Positions 54,849 to 63,954 are shown, numbered from the stretch's first letter. The stretch is DNA of 64,000 bases from SIG607 sp036307305 (GCA_036307305.1 JAXJXV010000010.1:128732-192731), one strand, 5' to 3'. Notes: generated by a model from the sequence alone, not told the origin. Program-made: numbers and translations.

Positions 54849-55979
54849 TTACATAAAGAAATTGAGTATGAGAGCGCCCGCAATAACAGAAGCTATCTGT
54901 CCGGATACGTTTACGCCGATAGAGTGCATAAGCAGGAAGTTCTGCGGGTCTTCCTTAAGTCCCATTTTATGAACGATACGTCCTGACATTGGGAATGCAG
55001 AAATACCTGCCGCGCCAATCATAGGATTGATTTTTTCTTTCATAAACAGATTTAAGAACTTTGCAAAAAGTACGCCGCCTGCGGTGTCCATAATAAAGGC
55101 TATAAGACCGAGACCGAGAATAAGCAGTGTCTCTTTCTGAAGGAATTTTTCGGCAACCATCTGAGAAGCAACGCTTATACCAAGGAAAATGGTGATAAGG
55201 TTTGCCAAAACGTTCTGCGCTGTTTCAGAAAGGGAATCAAGAACTCCGCACTCTCTTATAAGATTACCGAACATAAGTGAGCCTATAAGGGAAGCGGCAG
55301 AGGGCGCGATAATGCAAGAAATAAGAGTAACTACGATGGGGAAAAGTATTTTTGTGGTCTTTGAAACGTTTGCAGGTTTATATGGCATACGAATCATACG
55401 CTCTTTTTTAGTTGTAAGAGCCTTTATAACAGGGGGCTGAATAATAGGAACAAGCGCCATATAAGAATAAGCGGCAACCATTATAGCGCCCTGATAGTTG
55501 GAATTAAGTTTCTGAGAAACAACAATTGAGGTAGGACCGTCAGCCGCGCCTATAATTGCGATGGAAGCGGCATCATTTTCTGCGAAAAACACACTTGCAA
55601 GACAAAGGGTGAAGAAAATACCGAACTGTGCGGCGGCACCGAAAAGCATAAGCTTAGGGTTGGTCAGCACAGGACCGAAGTCAATCATAGCACCTATACC
55701 TATAAAAAGCAGAAGGGGGAAAAGCTCGTTAGAAATACCCGCATTGAAAAGGGTAGTTAAAAATCCCGGTTCAGCGGCATCGCCGATTGCGGCGGAATGA
55801 GGGAAGTTAACGAGAATTGTACCAAAGCCCATAGGGAGAAGTAACGTAGGCTCCATCTCCTTTTTAATGGCGAGGAACACAAGTATGCCTCCGATAAGCC
55901 ACATAACCATTTGCTGCCACGTGATCTGACTTGCAAATTCCCATAAAAAGCCGAATGTGTTTTGTATGAAATCCAACAA
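54849..55979 (-). CDS. oadB: Second sodium-pumping decarboxylase beta subunit
   Basis: A 376-residue beta subunit with AADGPTSIVVSQKL and [13 protein letters not shown], lacking the N-terminal extension of the first copy. There is no alpha or carrier gene beside it; only the 45-residue gamma-like gene. It may share alpha and carrier with the first operon or serve a decarboxylase encoded elsewhere. Confidence 0.9.
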   Translation of the reverse strand: MLDFIQNTFGFLWEFASQITWQQMVMWLIGGILVFLAIKKEMEPTLLLPMGFGTILVNFPHSAAIGDAAEPGFLTTLFNAGISNELFPLLLFIGIGAMIDFGPVLTNPKLMLFGAAAQFGIFFTLCLASVFFAENDAASIAIIGAADGPTSIVVSQKLNSNYQGAIMVAAYSYMALVPIIQPPVIKALTTKKERMIRMPYKPANVSKTTKILFPIVVTLISCIIAPSAASLIGSLMFGNLIRECGVLDSLSETAQNVLANLITIFLGISVASQMVAEKFLQKETLLILGLGLIAFIMDTAGGVLFAKFLNLFMKEKINPMIGAAGISAFPMSGRIVHKMGLKEDPQNFLLMHSIGVNVSGQIASVIAGALILNFFM

Positions 55980-56044
55980 AAGTCACTCCTTAAAAATTGA
56001 TTTATCAACTTTATTATTTTAATATAAAACATTCTGTTTGTCAA

Positions 56045-56078
56045 TGAAAAAAGCTCCGTTTACCGAAAACGGAGCTAG
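56045..56078 (-). terminator. Terminator after DUF5107-TPR gene
   Basis: AGCTCCGTTT/AAACGGAGCT stem with a short loop; T-run on the leftward side. Confidence 0.88.
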
Positions 56079-56082
56079 AAAA

Positions 56083-59000
56083 TTATTTCATAAAACGATG
56101 AGTGCCGTCGAGAACCTGCTGACCCTCGTTAATAAGGGCGGTATAGTATTTGCTTCTGGCTTTTTCTGCTTTCTCAATATAAGAAATAAAGAAAGGAGTT
56201 GCACTGAAATATCCTGAATCCTTGCGGCAAAGCTCCTTTTTCCACTGTGCCATAAAGCCTTTTAAGTAAGTGAAGGCTTTTACGCTGTCGCCAAGCTTTA
56301 ACATAGAAAGAGTCTGATAACAGGGAAGTGAGGGCAGATGCATATTGGAGAAGAAATCAACGTCAAGACCTACAATATAGTTAAAAATCTCTTTAGCTTC
56401 ATCTTCTTTACCCATGTGGATAAGGCAGAGGGCTTCGTTGTATTTAGAGGGGATAATAGGTCCTACCTGCCATAGTCCTGCTCCAAGGTTATCGGGGATT
56501 ATCTGCGCAGTACGGAATTCTTTGATAGCTTCTTCGTACCTTCCTGCTTCAAAGAGACGGTTGCCTATTCCGTAGTGCGCGGCTATGTGCTGTTTTGCTA
56601 TTATAGTTTCGCCGCCCTCACAGGGAATAAAGTCGTGATTATTAATGAGATAAAGAGCGTCTTCATATTTTTCTGCTCTTATACAGGCAATAGCCCATTC
56701 TGTAACGATATCGTCTCTTGCTTCTTTAAGGTCTGGTACAAGAGAAGCTATAGTTTTCACAGACTCCTCGGCATCCTGATTTGTAAGGTTGAGGATATAA
56801 GCCAACTCATATACCATCTGTTCACAGTCGGGTTTATGCTGGATTGCCTTTTTGAGCATTTCTATAGCGCAGTCGGTTTTTTCTTCTCTGAACAGGGCAA
56901 CAGACCTTGCGCGAAGGGACTGCCAGTCGGAAAGACCTTCCCAAAGCTGCGCGGCTTTTACGTAACGCTTCTGAGCAAAATGGGCAACACCCAGCAGATA
57001 GCGGAAAGCATCCTCGTTTTCAAACTTCTCAAGGGCAAGAATTTCTTCATAGCGGAAGGGGAAGGTGCGGTGGGCAAAGTTAGCAAGTTCGGGTTTTCCT
57101 AAGATACAGGCAAGTGTGGGCGCAATATCTTTAGTGTACTGAGGAACTTTAGAGAGAAGCTCAGATGCTTCGTTATAAAATCCACCTGCAGTCAGGTCAA
57201 AGGCAACGTCCATTAAAGTCTGACTCATAGAAGAATTCAGAGCGCCGTAAAACTCATCATCACTTATTTTGCCGAGAATGTTAGCAACGTAACGCGCTAA
57301 ATGGTTAAGCGGGTCTTTCTTTAAAATAGCGTCTGTTCTTGAGAGAGCATTTTCTCTGTTTCCAAGCTTTGATTCAATCAACGCGGCAAGAGGCGCGGCA
57401 AGAGGGTTTCTGTCACCCTTATCAAGAGCCGTATCGGCGCAGAAAAGCGCTGACTCAAAATCACCCTGTTTTGCGGCGCAGAGGGCGGCTCTCGTCATAG
57501 CACAGCAAATGCTGTCATTATTCCAGGCGGATTTTCTGAAATGGTTGTACGCTTCCTCGGTATAGTTGAGCATTGATTTAGCATAGCCTAAAAGATAATG
57601 AATCTTTCCGCTTTCCATTTCCGTATTGTATTTTGTGTTGGCGGTTGCCGCCTTGGTGAGATAGAAAACAGCCTCTTCAAAATCGTTTCTTCTGCAGGCG
57701 GTTTCACCAAGCGCAGTAAGAGAGGGAATATGCTCAGGGTCAATTTCAAGAGCTTTCTTAAAGTATACGTCAGGGTCAGCAATGGGGTCTCTGAATTGTA
57801 AATAGTGAAGACCCGCAAGATACTGTCCCTGTGCGGTGTCAAGCTCATCGGGCATTTCAACCTCAGGGAAAAGCTCTGGTAAAGCTTTCTTTTTGTGGGG
57901 TGCAAAGGAATAGGTAAGTATGCCCTCCACGTCGATTTCATAAGAATCTGCCTTAAAGTCGGCTGTAAGAGTGGTAACCTCACCTGCAACAAGGTCAACA
58001 CAGGCATCAATTACTGTTTTTCCGTCCTTTGTGAGAACAACCTTGCAGTTCTTTTTATCGGTAGTAGGCTGAATTTTTACAGTACCGTCTTCTACTTTGA
58101 TTGCACCCTTAAGATTTGCGTAAGAGGGAACGCCGAGATTAGCAAGAGGGTACCAGAACTGTGAGAACTGTTTTACTTCGTAAGGCTCAAGCCAGGAAAA
58201 ATCAGGCTGATTATCTGAATAAGAACCTGCCATAAGCTCAGCGTAAGCGCCGTCGGTATCGGTAAGGGCGCGTTCCCAGGACTGAGAAAGCTGATTATAA
58301 CCCCAGGTAAACATCTTTTTGCCTACAGCGGTGTGATGGTCGCCGATATGTACGACGCCACAGCCGATTCCGTTATCAAAGCCACCAAAATAATCGTGCT
58401 TGGAAGCGGCGGAGAAATAAGAGGTAGCGGGTTTGGTGTTTTTATGCTTACTGATGTCAACACCGCCCTTTTCAAACACGAAGCCGTTAAAACTTCCGTT
58501 TGCAACAGGGTAGCTTGTTGCACTTCTTCTGTAATGGAAATTAACGAAATCTACGTCATCAGGGAAGAAAATTTCATAATCCTTGTTAACGGGAACAGCG
58601 GTATTTTCCCACCATAAAAAGCTTTTTCTAAGCGCAGTACGGTTAGCAACCATCATTCTTGTTTCAAAATAGGATTTATCAGGCTCGACGCAAATACCAA
58701 CCATACCTTTCATACGGTCGATGGGGTCGTGTTCGCTAAGCCATATTATAACGCCGCCCGTAGCGGTTTCTTCAATGTAATGGTCGACGGGCATAAAGGT
58801 AGAGGGACGGTGATGGAAAGGCCAGTTGAATTCAACGCCGCCGCTAATCCATGAGCCAAGCGCACCTATAAGGGCGGGTTTTATTACGTGCTGTTTATAG
58901 AAGAAATCATAGCCTGTGATTTTATCCTTTGCGCTGTATATTCTACCGCCAAGCTCAGGAAGAATAACAAGCTCAATATATTTGTTTTCGATTTTTATAG

Positions 59001-59187
59001 CCTTGTACTCCTTGGCGTATTTTTCCTTACTCCTTGTTTTGATAACAACTTTATTAGGATATGGATTACCGCTTGAACGCTGATGTACGCGGCTTTCGGC
59101 AAACATAGGAAGCTCTTCGCAATTAGCTTCGTCATAGGTGTCTATGACTATGTATTCTTCAGAGTATAAAACTTTTTCGAGATTCAT
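56083..59187 (-). CDS. DUF5107-domain protein with TPR repeats
   Basis: A 1034-residue protein without signal peptide. The N-terminal third (about 40-400) is a DUF5107 beta-rich domain resembling galactose-mutarotase/glycosidase-associated folds (ELVILPELGGRIYSAKDKITG; GGVEFNWPFHHRPS). The remainder is a superhelix of TPR-like repeats (for example DPDVYFKKALEIDPEHIPSLTA; GRYEEAIKEFRTA). DUF5107 proteins occur in carbohydrate-use loci, with no proven reaction. The divergent sensor regulator next door is its likely controller. Confidence 0.8.
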   Translation of the reverse strand: MNLEKVLYSEEYIVIDTYDEANCEELPMFAESRVHQRSSGNPYPNKVVIKTRSKEKYAKEYKAIKIENKYIELVILPELGGRIYSAKDKITGYDFFYKQHVIKPALIGALGSWISGGVEFNWPFHHRPSTFMPVDHYIEETATGGVIIWLSEHDPIDRMKGMVGICVEPDKSYFETRMMVANRTALRKSFLWWENTAVPVNKDYEIFFPDDVDFVNFHYRRSATSYPVANGSFNGFVFEKGGVDISKHKNTKPATSYFSAASKHDYFGGFDNGIGCGVVHIGDHHTAVGKKMFTWGYNQLSQSWERALTDTDGAYAELMAGSYSDNQPDFSWLEPYEVKQFSQFWYPLANLGVPSYANLKGAIKVEDGTVKIQPTTDKKNCKVVLTKDGKTVIDACVDLVAGEVTTLTADFKADSYEIDVEGILTYSFAPHKKKALPELFPEVEMPDELDTAQGQYLAGLHYLQFRDPIADPDVYFKKALEIDPEHIPSLTALGETACRRNDFEEAVFYLTKAATANTKYNTEMESGKIHYLLGYAKSMLNYTEEAYNHFRKSAWNNDSICCAMTRAALCAAKQGDFESALFCADTALDKGDRNPLAAPLAALIESKLGNRENALSRTDAILKKDPLNHLARYVANILGKISDDEFYGALNSSMSQTLMDVAFDLTAGGFYNEASELLSKVPQYTKDIAPTLACILGKPELANFAHRTFPFRYEEILALEKFENEDAFRYLLGVAHFAQKRYVKAAQLWEGLSDWQSLRARSVALFREEKTDCAIEMLKKAIQHKPDCEQMVYELAYILNLTNQDAEESVKTIASLVPDLKEARDDIVTEWAIACIRAEKYEDALYLINNHDFIPCEGGETIIAKQHIAAHYGIGNRLFEAGRYEEAIKEFRTAQIIPDNLGAGLWQVGPIIPSKYNEALCLIHMGKEDEAKEIFNYIVGLDVDFFSNMHLPSLPCYQTLSMLKLGDSVKAFTYLKGFMAQWKKELCRKDSGYFSATPFFISYIEKAEKARSKYYTALINEGQQVLDGTHRFMK

Positions 59188-59325
59188 TAAAAAACTCCTT
59201 TAAATTTACTGTAATTTCATTTTACTGCTGTGAAAATTTTTTCTCAACACAATAAATTTCGTAAATTTTACTTTTCTTTTTAGTGTATATGTGGTATCTT
59301 AAGGTTGGTAGAAAAGAGGGATAGA

Positions 59326-60423
59326 ATGAAAGTGTTTATATATATCGAGCCTGAATACAGAGGCTCAGTATGGTGTACGCATACTCTGAAAGGACTTACA
59401 AACGAGGCGGCTAAACGTCATTATGAGGTTTGTATTCTGGAGTATGACAATATTTTTTCCTGCGACCTTGATAACGTATATAAGGATGAACAGAGAAGAA
59501 TTCTTATAGTTCTGACCACCCATATAATAACCGACCGCGCGTTTTACGAATATTTTGCAAAGTACGGGGTTTCTCTGCTTTTCGTTAACCATCAGAGTAG
59601 CTTCGGCGCCGAAAACTATTCCAATATTCTTGTGGATTACCGCGCAGGTATGGCTCAGCTTGTAAAGTATCTTGCTCAGTGCGGTAAAGAAAAAACAGCC
59701 CTTTTTGCTATTAATCCTGCTTCTTCTACCGACCAGATAAAAAAAGAATATTTTTTAGGTATTCAAAAAAGAGAATACGACATTTTTTATAATAAAGGTT
59801 CACTGGACAGTTGTTGTGAAGCTTTTTTTGGTAAAAATAAATACGACTCAGTAATATGCGCTAATGATATTGCGGCATACTGTCTTATAAGCTTTCTTAA
59901 AAAGAAAGGCGTTAATGTACCAAAGGATATTTACGTGACCTCTTTCGGCGATTCTATGCTCTCGCAAATTTCTTTTCCGTCACTTACCACCGTTTCGGTA
60001 GACCATAACCGTCTCGGTAAGGAAACGCTTCACGCGTATTCTTATCTTTACAGACGAAACGAGGAAATAAGAACAAGCATCTATGTTACCCCGAAGCTAA
60101 ATATCCGTCAAAGCACAGAGAGTAGAGCGTTTGATAATACGAAGGAAATAAATACCTTTACTGCTATTTCCGACCCTATGTACTGTGATAAAGTTGCACA
60201 AAAGCTTCTTAAACTTGAAAAACTTCTTAATTCCTGTGATGATACCGATATAAAAATTCTTAAAATGATTATAAAAGGCAATACTTATCAGAAAATAGCC
60301 GAAGAACTTTTTATGTCAGAAAAAACCGTTTTATACAGAGTTACCTGTATGAGAAACATTCTTGAAGTGGCTTCTAAGGAAGAACTTACCAAATTTGTGG
60401 GTAAATTAATAAAAACGGATTAG
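59326..60423 (+). CDS. Sugar-sensor domain fused to C-terminal LuxR-type HTH
   Basis: A 365-residue regulator. Residues 1-270 match the ligand-binding core of LacI/GalR proteins (KTALFAINP; SVICANDIAAYCLISFLKKKG; FGDSMLSQISFPSLTTVSVDH), but the N-terminal LacI HTH is absent. A LuxR/GerE-type HTH lies at about 305-360 (ILKMIIKGNTYQKIAEELFMSEKTVLYRV). So the domain order is the reverse of LacI. ATG at 59326 is preferred to a TTG at 59305 because GAGGG lies at the right distance. Divergent from DUF5107-TPR. Confidence 0.82.
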   Translation: MKVFIYIEPEYRGSVWCTHTLKGLTNEAAKRHYEVCILEYDNIFSCDLDNVYKDEQRRILIVLTTHIITDRAFYEYFAKYGVSLLFVNHQSSFGAENYSNILVDYRAGMAQLVKYLAQCGKEKTALFAINPASSTDQIKKEYFLGIQKREYDIFYNKGSLDSCCEAFFGKNKYDSVICANDIAAYCLISFLKKKGVNVPKDIYVTSFGDSMLSQISFPSLTTVSVDHNRLGKETLHAYSYLYRRNEEIRTSIYVTPKLNIRQSTESRAFDNTKEINTFTAISDPMYCDKVAQKLLKLEKLLNSCDDTDIKILKMIIKGNTYQKIAEELFMSEKTVLYRVTCMRNILEVASKEELTKFVGKLIKTD

Positions 60424-60431
60424 AGTTTGCG

Positions 60432-60479
60432 ATACAATACCCCCTACAGTTGTTTGAACAACTGTAGGGGGTATTGTAT
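60432..60479. repeat. 48-bp near-perfect palindrome
   Basis: Two perfect 23-nt arms (60432-60454 and 60457-60479) with a two-base centre. It lies between convergent genes and may end both transcripts, but has no clear T-run on the plus side, and the length is unusual for a simple terminator. Confidence 0.8.
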
Positions 60480-60486
60480 TAATATC

Positions 60487-61338
60487 TTATACACCGCTAT
60501 ATGCAGAGAAACCGCCGTCTACGGGGAGCACTACCCCTGTTATAAAGCCTGCGGCTTCTTCGTTTAAGAGGAACAGTAATCCTCCTTCAAGCTCTTCGGT
60601 TTTGCCGAATCTGCCCATAGGAGTAGCGGCAAGGATTTTGCCTGTTCTTGCAGTGGGTGTTCCGTCGTCGTTAAAGAGTAGTTTTGCATTTTGCTTTGTG
60701 GAGAAAAATCCCGGAGCAATGGCGTTAACGCGGATTCCTTCCTTTGAAAAATGAACAGCCAACCACTGTGTAAAGTTGGAAATTGCCGCCTTTGCACCTG
60801 AATATGCAGGGATTTTTGTAAGTGGGGTATAAGCGTTCATAGATGAGATATTAAGAATACTGCAACCCTTTCTTCCGAGCATCTGAGCAGCAAAGCATTG
60901 TGTAGGAATAAGAGTACCTAAGAAATTCAGGTTGAATACAAAGCTGACTCCGTCGCTGTCAAGGTCAAAAAAGCTTTTTGTATCGGCATCGATATCGCCT
61001 GTTTCATAGTATTCCTTGTCGGTGGTAGCTCTCGGATTATTTCCGCCTGCACCGTTAACCAGTATATCGCAGGGGCCAAGCTCTGCTTTTACCTTTTCTG
61101 CAACGTCACTGCAAATTTTTTTGTCAAGAACGTTACAGGCGTAAGCCTTTGCAATTCCGCCCTCTTTGGAGATTTCATCAGCATATCCTTTTGCTGCTTC
61201 TTCATTAAGGTCTAAGAGAGCTACCTTGGCTCCTGCTCTTGCGAGAACCCTTGCAAAGTGACTGCAAAGCACTCCACCGGCTCCTGTTACAACGCATACC
61301 TTACCGCTTAAATCGGTATTAAGAACGTTTTTAATCAT
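60487..61338 (-). CDS. SDR oxidoreductase, mannonate/fructuronate type
   Basis: A 283-residue SDR: TGAGGVLCSHFA, NGAGGNNPRA, SSMNAYTPL and YSGAKAA (YxxxK) with LPVDGGFS at the end. Beside uxuA, this fits the SDR that oxidises D-mannonate to D-fructuronate, replacing classical UxuB. Two-base gap to uxuA, same operon. Confidence 0.88.
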   Translation of the reverse strand: MIKNVLNTDLSGKVCVVTGAGGVLCSHFARVLARAGAKVALLDLNEEAAKGYADEISKEGGIAKAYACNVLDKKICSDVAEKVKAELGPCDILVNGAGGNNPRATTDKEYYETGDIDADTKSFFDLDSDGVSFVFNLNFLGTLIPTQCFAAQMLGRKGCSILNISSMNAYTPLTKIPAYSGAKAAISNFTQWLAVHFSKEGIRVNAIAPGFFSTKQNAKLLFNDDGTPTARTGKILAATPMGRFGKTEELEGGLLFLLNEEAAGFITGVVLPVDGGFSAYSGV

Positions 61339-61340
61339 TA

Positions 61341-62393
61341 TTATTTACCTTCCTTTTCATAAGCCTCAAACAGACCGTTAATATAGGCGGCGCCCAAGGC
61401 TCTGTCAAAAAGACCGTAACCGGGTTTGCCCGTTTCACCCCAAATCATTCTTCCGTGGTCGGGGCGTACGTAACCGTCAAAGCCATTTTCGGCAAGAATC
61501 TTAACGATTTCTGCAATGTCCAAAGAACCGCAGGAGGAAAAATGTGCGGTTTCTTCAAAGGAACCGTCCTCCATAAGCTTTACGTTTCTTATGTGCATAA
61601 AGCCAATTCTGTCTTTTTTTACGTACTTTTCAACAAGCTTTGGAATATTGTTGAAGGAAGCGCAGCCAAGACTGCCTGTGCAAAGACAAAGGGTGTTTGC
61701 GGGGCTGTCCACAATTGAGAGCATTCTGTCGAGGTTTTCTTCACAGGTGATAATTCTGGGAATACCGAAAATAGAATAAGGCGGGTCGTCGGGATGAATA
61801 GCCATTCTTATCCCACATTCCTCTGCTACGGGAATGGTCATTTTAAGGAATTTTTCAAGGTTTTTCCAAAGTCCTTCTTCACCAAGCTGTCCGTAAGCGG
61901 TAATAAGGTCGCGGATTTCGTCCTTTGTGTAACTTGCATCCCAACCGGGAAGGTCTATGTCATCGGTCAGAGGATTAAGACCTTTAAGCTGGTCCATATA
62001 CATAACCAGACTTGTTGAACCGTCCTTAGCTTCTTTATCAAGCTGGGTTCTCGTCCAGTCGAAAACAGGCATAAAGTTATAGGTAATGCACTTAACACCG
62101 TATTTAGCGCAACGGCGTATGTTTTCGCAGTAAATGTCTATAAGGGCATCGGCGTTTTCTCTTCCAAGCTTAATATCCTCATGAACGGGAACGGATTCGA
62201 CAACGTCGAAAATAAGACCGTTAGCCTCACAATCGGTTTTCAGCTTAGCAAGACTTTCCTCAGGCCATACTTTTCCCGGCGCAACGTCGTAAACTGCAGA
62301 AACCACAGAACGCATACCTGGAATCTGAGAAATATATTTAAGTGAAATAGGGTCGCTTTCTCCGTACCAACGGAAAGACATTTTCATTTTCAT
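61341..62393 (-). CDS. uxuA: Mannonate dehydratase
   Basis: Dehydrates D-mannonate to 2-keto-3-deoxygluconate in glucuronate breakdown. The 350-residue protein starts MKMKMSFRWYG and shows AIHPDDPPYSIFGIPRI, GFMHIRNVK and RPDHGRMIWGE, all typical UxuA metal and substrate elements. ATG at 62393 has GAGGTG 7 nt upstream; a GTG at 62408 overlaps that site. Confidence 0.95.
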   Translation of the reverse strand: MKMKMSFRWYGESDPISLKYISQIPGMRSVVSAVYDVAPGKVWPEESLAKLKTDCEANGLIFDVVESVPVHEDIKLGRENADALIDIYCENIRRCAKYGVKCITYNFMPVFDWTRTQLDKEAKDGSTSLVMYMDQLKGLNPLTDDIDLPGWDASYTKDEIRDLITAYGQLGEEGLWKNLEKFLKMTIPVAEECGIRMAIHPDDPPYSIFGIPRIITCEENLDRMLSIVDSPANTLCLCTGSLGCASFNNIPKLVEKYVKKDRIGFMHIRNVKLMEDGSFEETAHFSSCGSLDIAEIVKILAENGFDGYVRPDHGRMIWGETGKPGYGLFDRALGAAYINGLFEAYEKEGK

Positions 62394-62415
62394 AAATAAA
62401 CACCTCACTTTTTAA

Positions 62416-62444
62416 ATTATAACACATAATAAGTCGGTATTCAA
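62416..62444 (-). promoter_or_regulatory. Promoter of uxuA-SDR operon
   Basis: Reading leftward: TTGAAT (62444-62439), 17-bp spacer, TATAAT (62421-62416). Confidence 0.8.
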
Positions 62445-62537
62445 TTACTTTTATCAACGCATTTATATTGTTTTTTTACTTGTATAACGAAAAACGGTAT
62501 GATATGCTTTTGCTACAATAGGGACAAATACGACTAA

Positions 62538-62580
62538 AAAATTCCTCACCTGTACTTTAATAGTTGCAAGTGAGGAGTTT
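62538..62580 (-). terminator. Terminator after XRE gene
   Basis: 12-bp stem (62541-62552 with 62567-62578) with one mismatch or G-T pair; T-run on the leftward side. Confidence 0.8.
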
Positions 62581-62587
62581 TATTTTA

Positions 62588-62830
62588 CTAATTATTTAGT
62601 AAATCTTCGTAAGTTATATCAAATACTTTAGCAAATGCAATTATTTCTATGTCAGTAACAAATCGTTTACCACATTCAATTCGTTGAATGGCGTTTTTAT
62701 CGATATCAATCCCGACTAATTGCATTCTATCTGCAAGTTCTCTTTGAGAAATTTTTAGCATCAAACGAAAACGAGTTATATTTTTACCGCATACATTATT
62801 AAAGCCTTCTTTTGTTTTATTGATAAACAT
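62588..62830 (-). CDS. XRE-family regulator
   Basis: An 80-residue single-domain lambda-repressor-like HTH protein (about 14-75: GKNITRFRLMLKISQRELADRMQLVG; NAIQRIECGKRFV). It has no sensor domain. It diverges from the lipoprotein gene, and two identical-pattern 19-bp dyads lie between them, so it probably represses both. Confidence 0.88.
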   Translation of the reverse strand: MFINKTKEGFNNVCGKNITRFRLMLKISQRELADRMQLVGIDIDKNAIQRIECGKRFVTDIEIIAFAKVFDITYEDLLNN

Positions 62831-62846
62831 AAAATTTCCTCATTTC

Positions 62847-62865
62847 TGACATTTAGTACTTGTCA
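62847..62865. promoter_or_regulatory. Operator O1 of XRE regulator (predicted)
   Basis: TGACATTTAGTACTTGTCA: TGACA-N9-TGTCA dyad; its right half is the -35 of the lipoprotein promoter. Confidence 0.65.
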
Positions 62866-62888
62866 ACAAAGAAATTATATGTTATAAT
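62860..62888 (+). promoter_or_regulatory. Promoter of lipoprotein gene
   Basis: TTGTCA (62860-62865), 17-bp spacer, TATAAT (62883-62888). Confidence 0.8.
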
Positions 62889-62899
62889 ACTTTAAAATA

Positions 62900-62918
62900 T
62901 GACATTTACAGAATGTCA
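62900..62918. promoter_or_regulatory. Operator O2 of XRE regulator (predicted)
   Basis: TGACATTTACAGAATGTCA: same TGACA-N9-TGTCA pattern, arms extended to 7 bp. Lies 53 bp from O1, past the start site. Confidence 0.65.
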
Positions 62919-62934
62919 ATGAGGAGGAATTTTG

Positions 62935-63954
62935 ATGGCAAAAAAACTAATTGCATTATTACATGTTTTCTGCGTTTTATTATGCGTATCTGGGTGTGGT
63001 GAAGAAACAAAGAACGATGAATTTGGAGATTCCTACGAATCTCAATTTACCGATTTAATTACGCAACAATATGATGAGCTTGAAGAACAAGAAAGCAAGT
63101 TGAATAAAATAAGCGACAGCTGTGATAAAGTGTTGGCTTCAGGTTATGACGCCGATAATAATTATTATGAGTTAGTGGCAAATGAAAAAGAGGATTATAG
63201 TGGCACACAGATAGAGATGGGTATAATAAAAAACAACGATTGGATTATACCTTTAAGCTCAAAGGTGCCGTTTGTTAGTGAAACAGGGTTGTTGTTGGGA
63301 GCAAAAGGTAATTTCAAGGGCAGTATATATGAAAAAAGTTATGCTGTATTCAATTTTGTGGGAGCTGGGTGTTTTGTTTATAAAAATATTATTTGGAATG
63401 GCAATACTAACAGATTCTATGAAGCTGATGAAGAAATATGTATAAGCACTCATATGGTTAAAGGAAATATCAAGTACAACATAAACAATGAAGGACTGTT
63501 CATAATATCAAAGTATGGAAAAAATTATAAGCTTTTGAATGCAAATGATATGTCAGTTAAGGATATAAACTTAAAGGAAGACGGGTATAAAATACATTAT
63601 TGTTTCCCATACTCAGAAGGCTTGTTTGCCTGTATGAATAATACACATGATTTAGAAACCAATGGGTTTTACGATATAAATGGCAATAAAGTAATAGATT
63701 TAAGTAAATATAATTTAGCAAGAAATACATATACAATTAGCAACATTGGTGGATATTCTGGACCAATACAAAGTTTGGTTTTTAAAAATGGCAAATGCAC
63801 ATTTACTATAACTAATGACCAAGGTAGTGAATATGAAATTACTATAGATAAATCCGGTAACGTTATTAATTCTGTAGCAAAGTACAGTTTACAAGGGACT
63901 ACACAGGGTAGGTATCTGACGGGAGGGGTGCCGCCAGTCAGATTTTCCATGTGA
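62935..63954 (+). CDS. Putative lipoprotein under XRE control
   Basis: A 339-residue protein with a lipoprotein signal (KLIALLHVFCVLLCVSGCGEE, lipobox VSGC). A Glu/Gln-rich coiled segment (about 45-65) leads to a beta-rich body (GAKGNFKGS, INNEGLFIISKYGKNYKL, YDINGNKVIDLS, repeating W/Y-G turns) that recalls KWG/beta-propeller-like repeats. ATG at 62935 has GAGGAGG upstream. The last 15 residues (GRYLTGGVPPVRFSM) are encoded by a palindrome. Base use is more AT-rich than the flanks. Function unknown. Confidence 0.75.
   Translation: MAKKLIALLHVFCVLLCVSGCGEETKNDEFGDSYESQFTDLITQQYDELEEQESKLNKISDSCDKVLASGYDADNNYYELVANEKEDYSGTQIEMGIIKNNDWIIPLSSKVPFVSETGLLLGAKGNFKGSIYEKSYAVFNFVGAGCFVYKNIIWNGNTNRFYEADEEICISTHMVKGNIKYNINNEGLFIISKYGKNYKLLNANDMSVKDINLKEDGYKIHYCFPYSEGLFACMNNTHDLETNGFYDINGNKVIDLSKYNLARNTYTISNIGGYSGPIQSLVFKNGKCTFTITNDQGSEYEITIDKSGNVINSVAKYSLQGTTQGRYLTGGVPPVRFSM
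63914..63943. repeat. Imperfect palindrome at the lipoprotein 3' end
   Basis: ATCTGAC...GTCAGAT with GG/CC pairs inside. Both strands read L-T-G-G-x-P-P-V-R, which suggests a palindromic repeat unit inserted at the gene end. The remaining bases to 64000 are too short to interpret. Confidence 0.5.

Noticed and set aside
57588..58010. 140-residue open frame within the DUF5107-TPR gene
   Set aside because: Low-complexity product, fully inside a well supported gene on the same strand in another frame.
62460..62535. Rightward promoter-like element (TTGTAT, TATGCT) after uxuA
   Set aside because: No gene or structured RNA follows before the XRE terminator; AT-rich chance match is likely.
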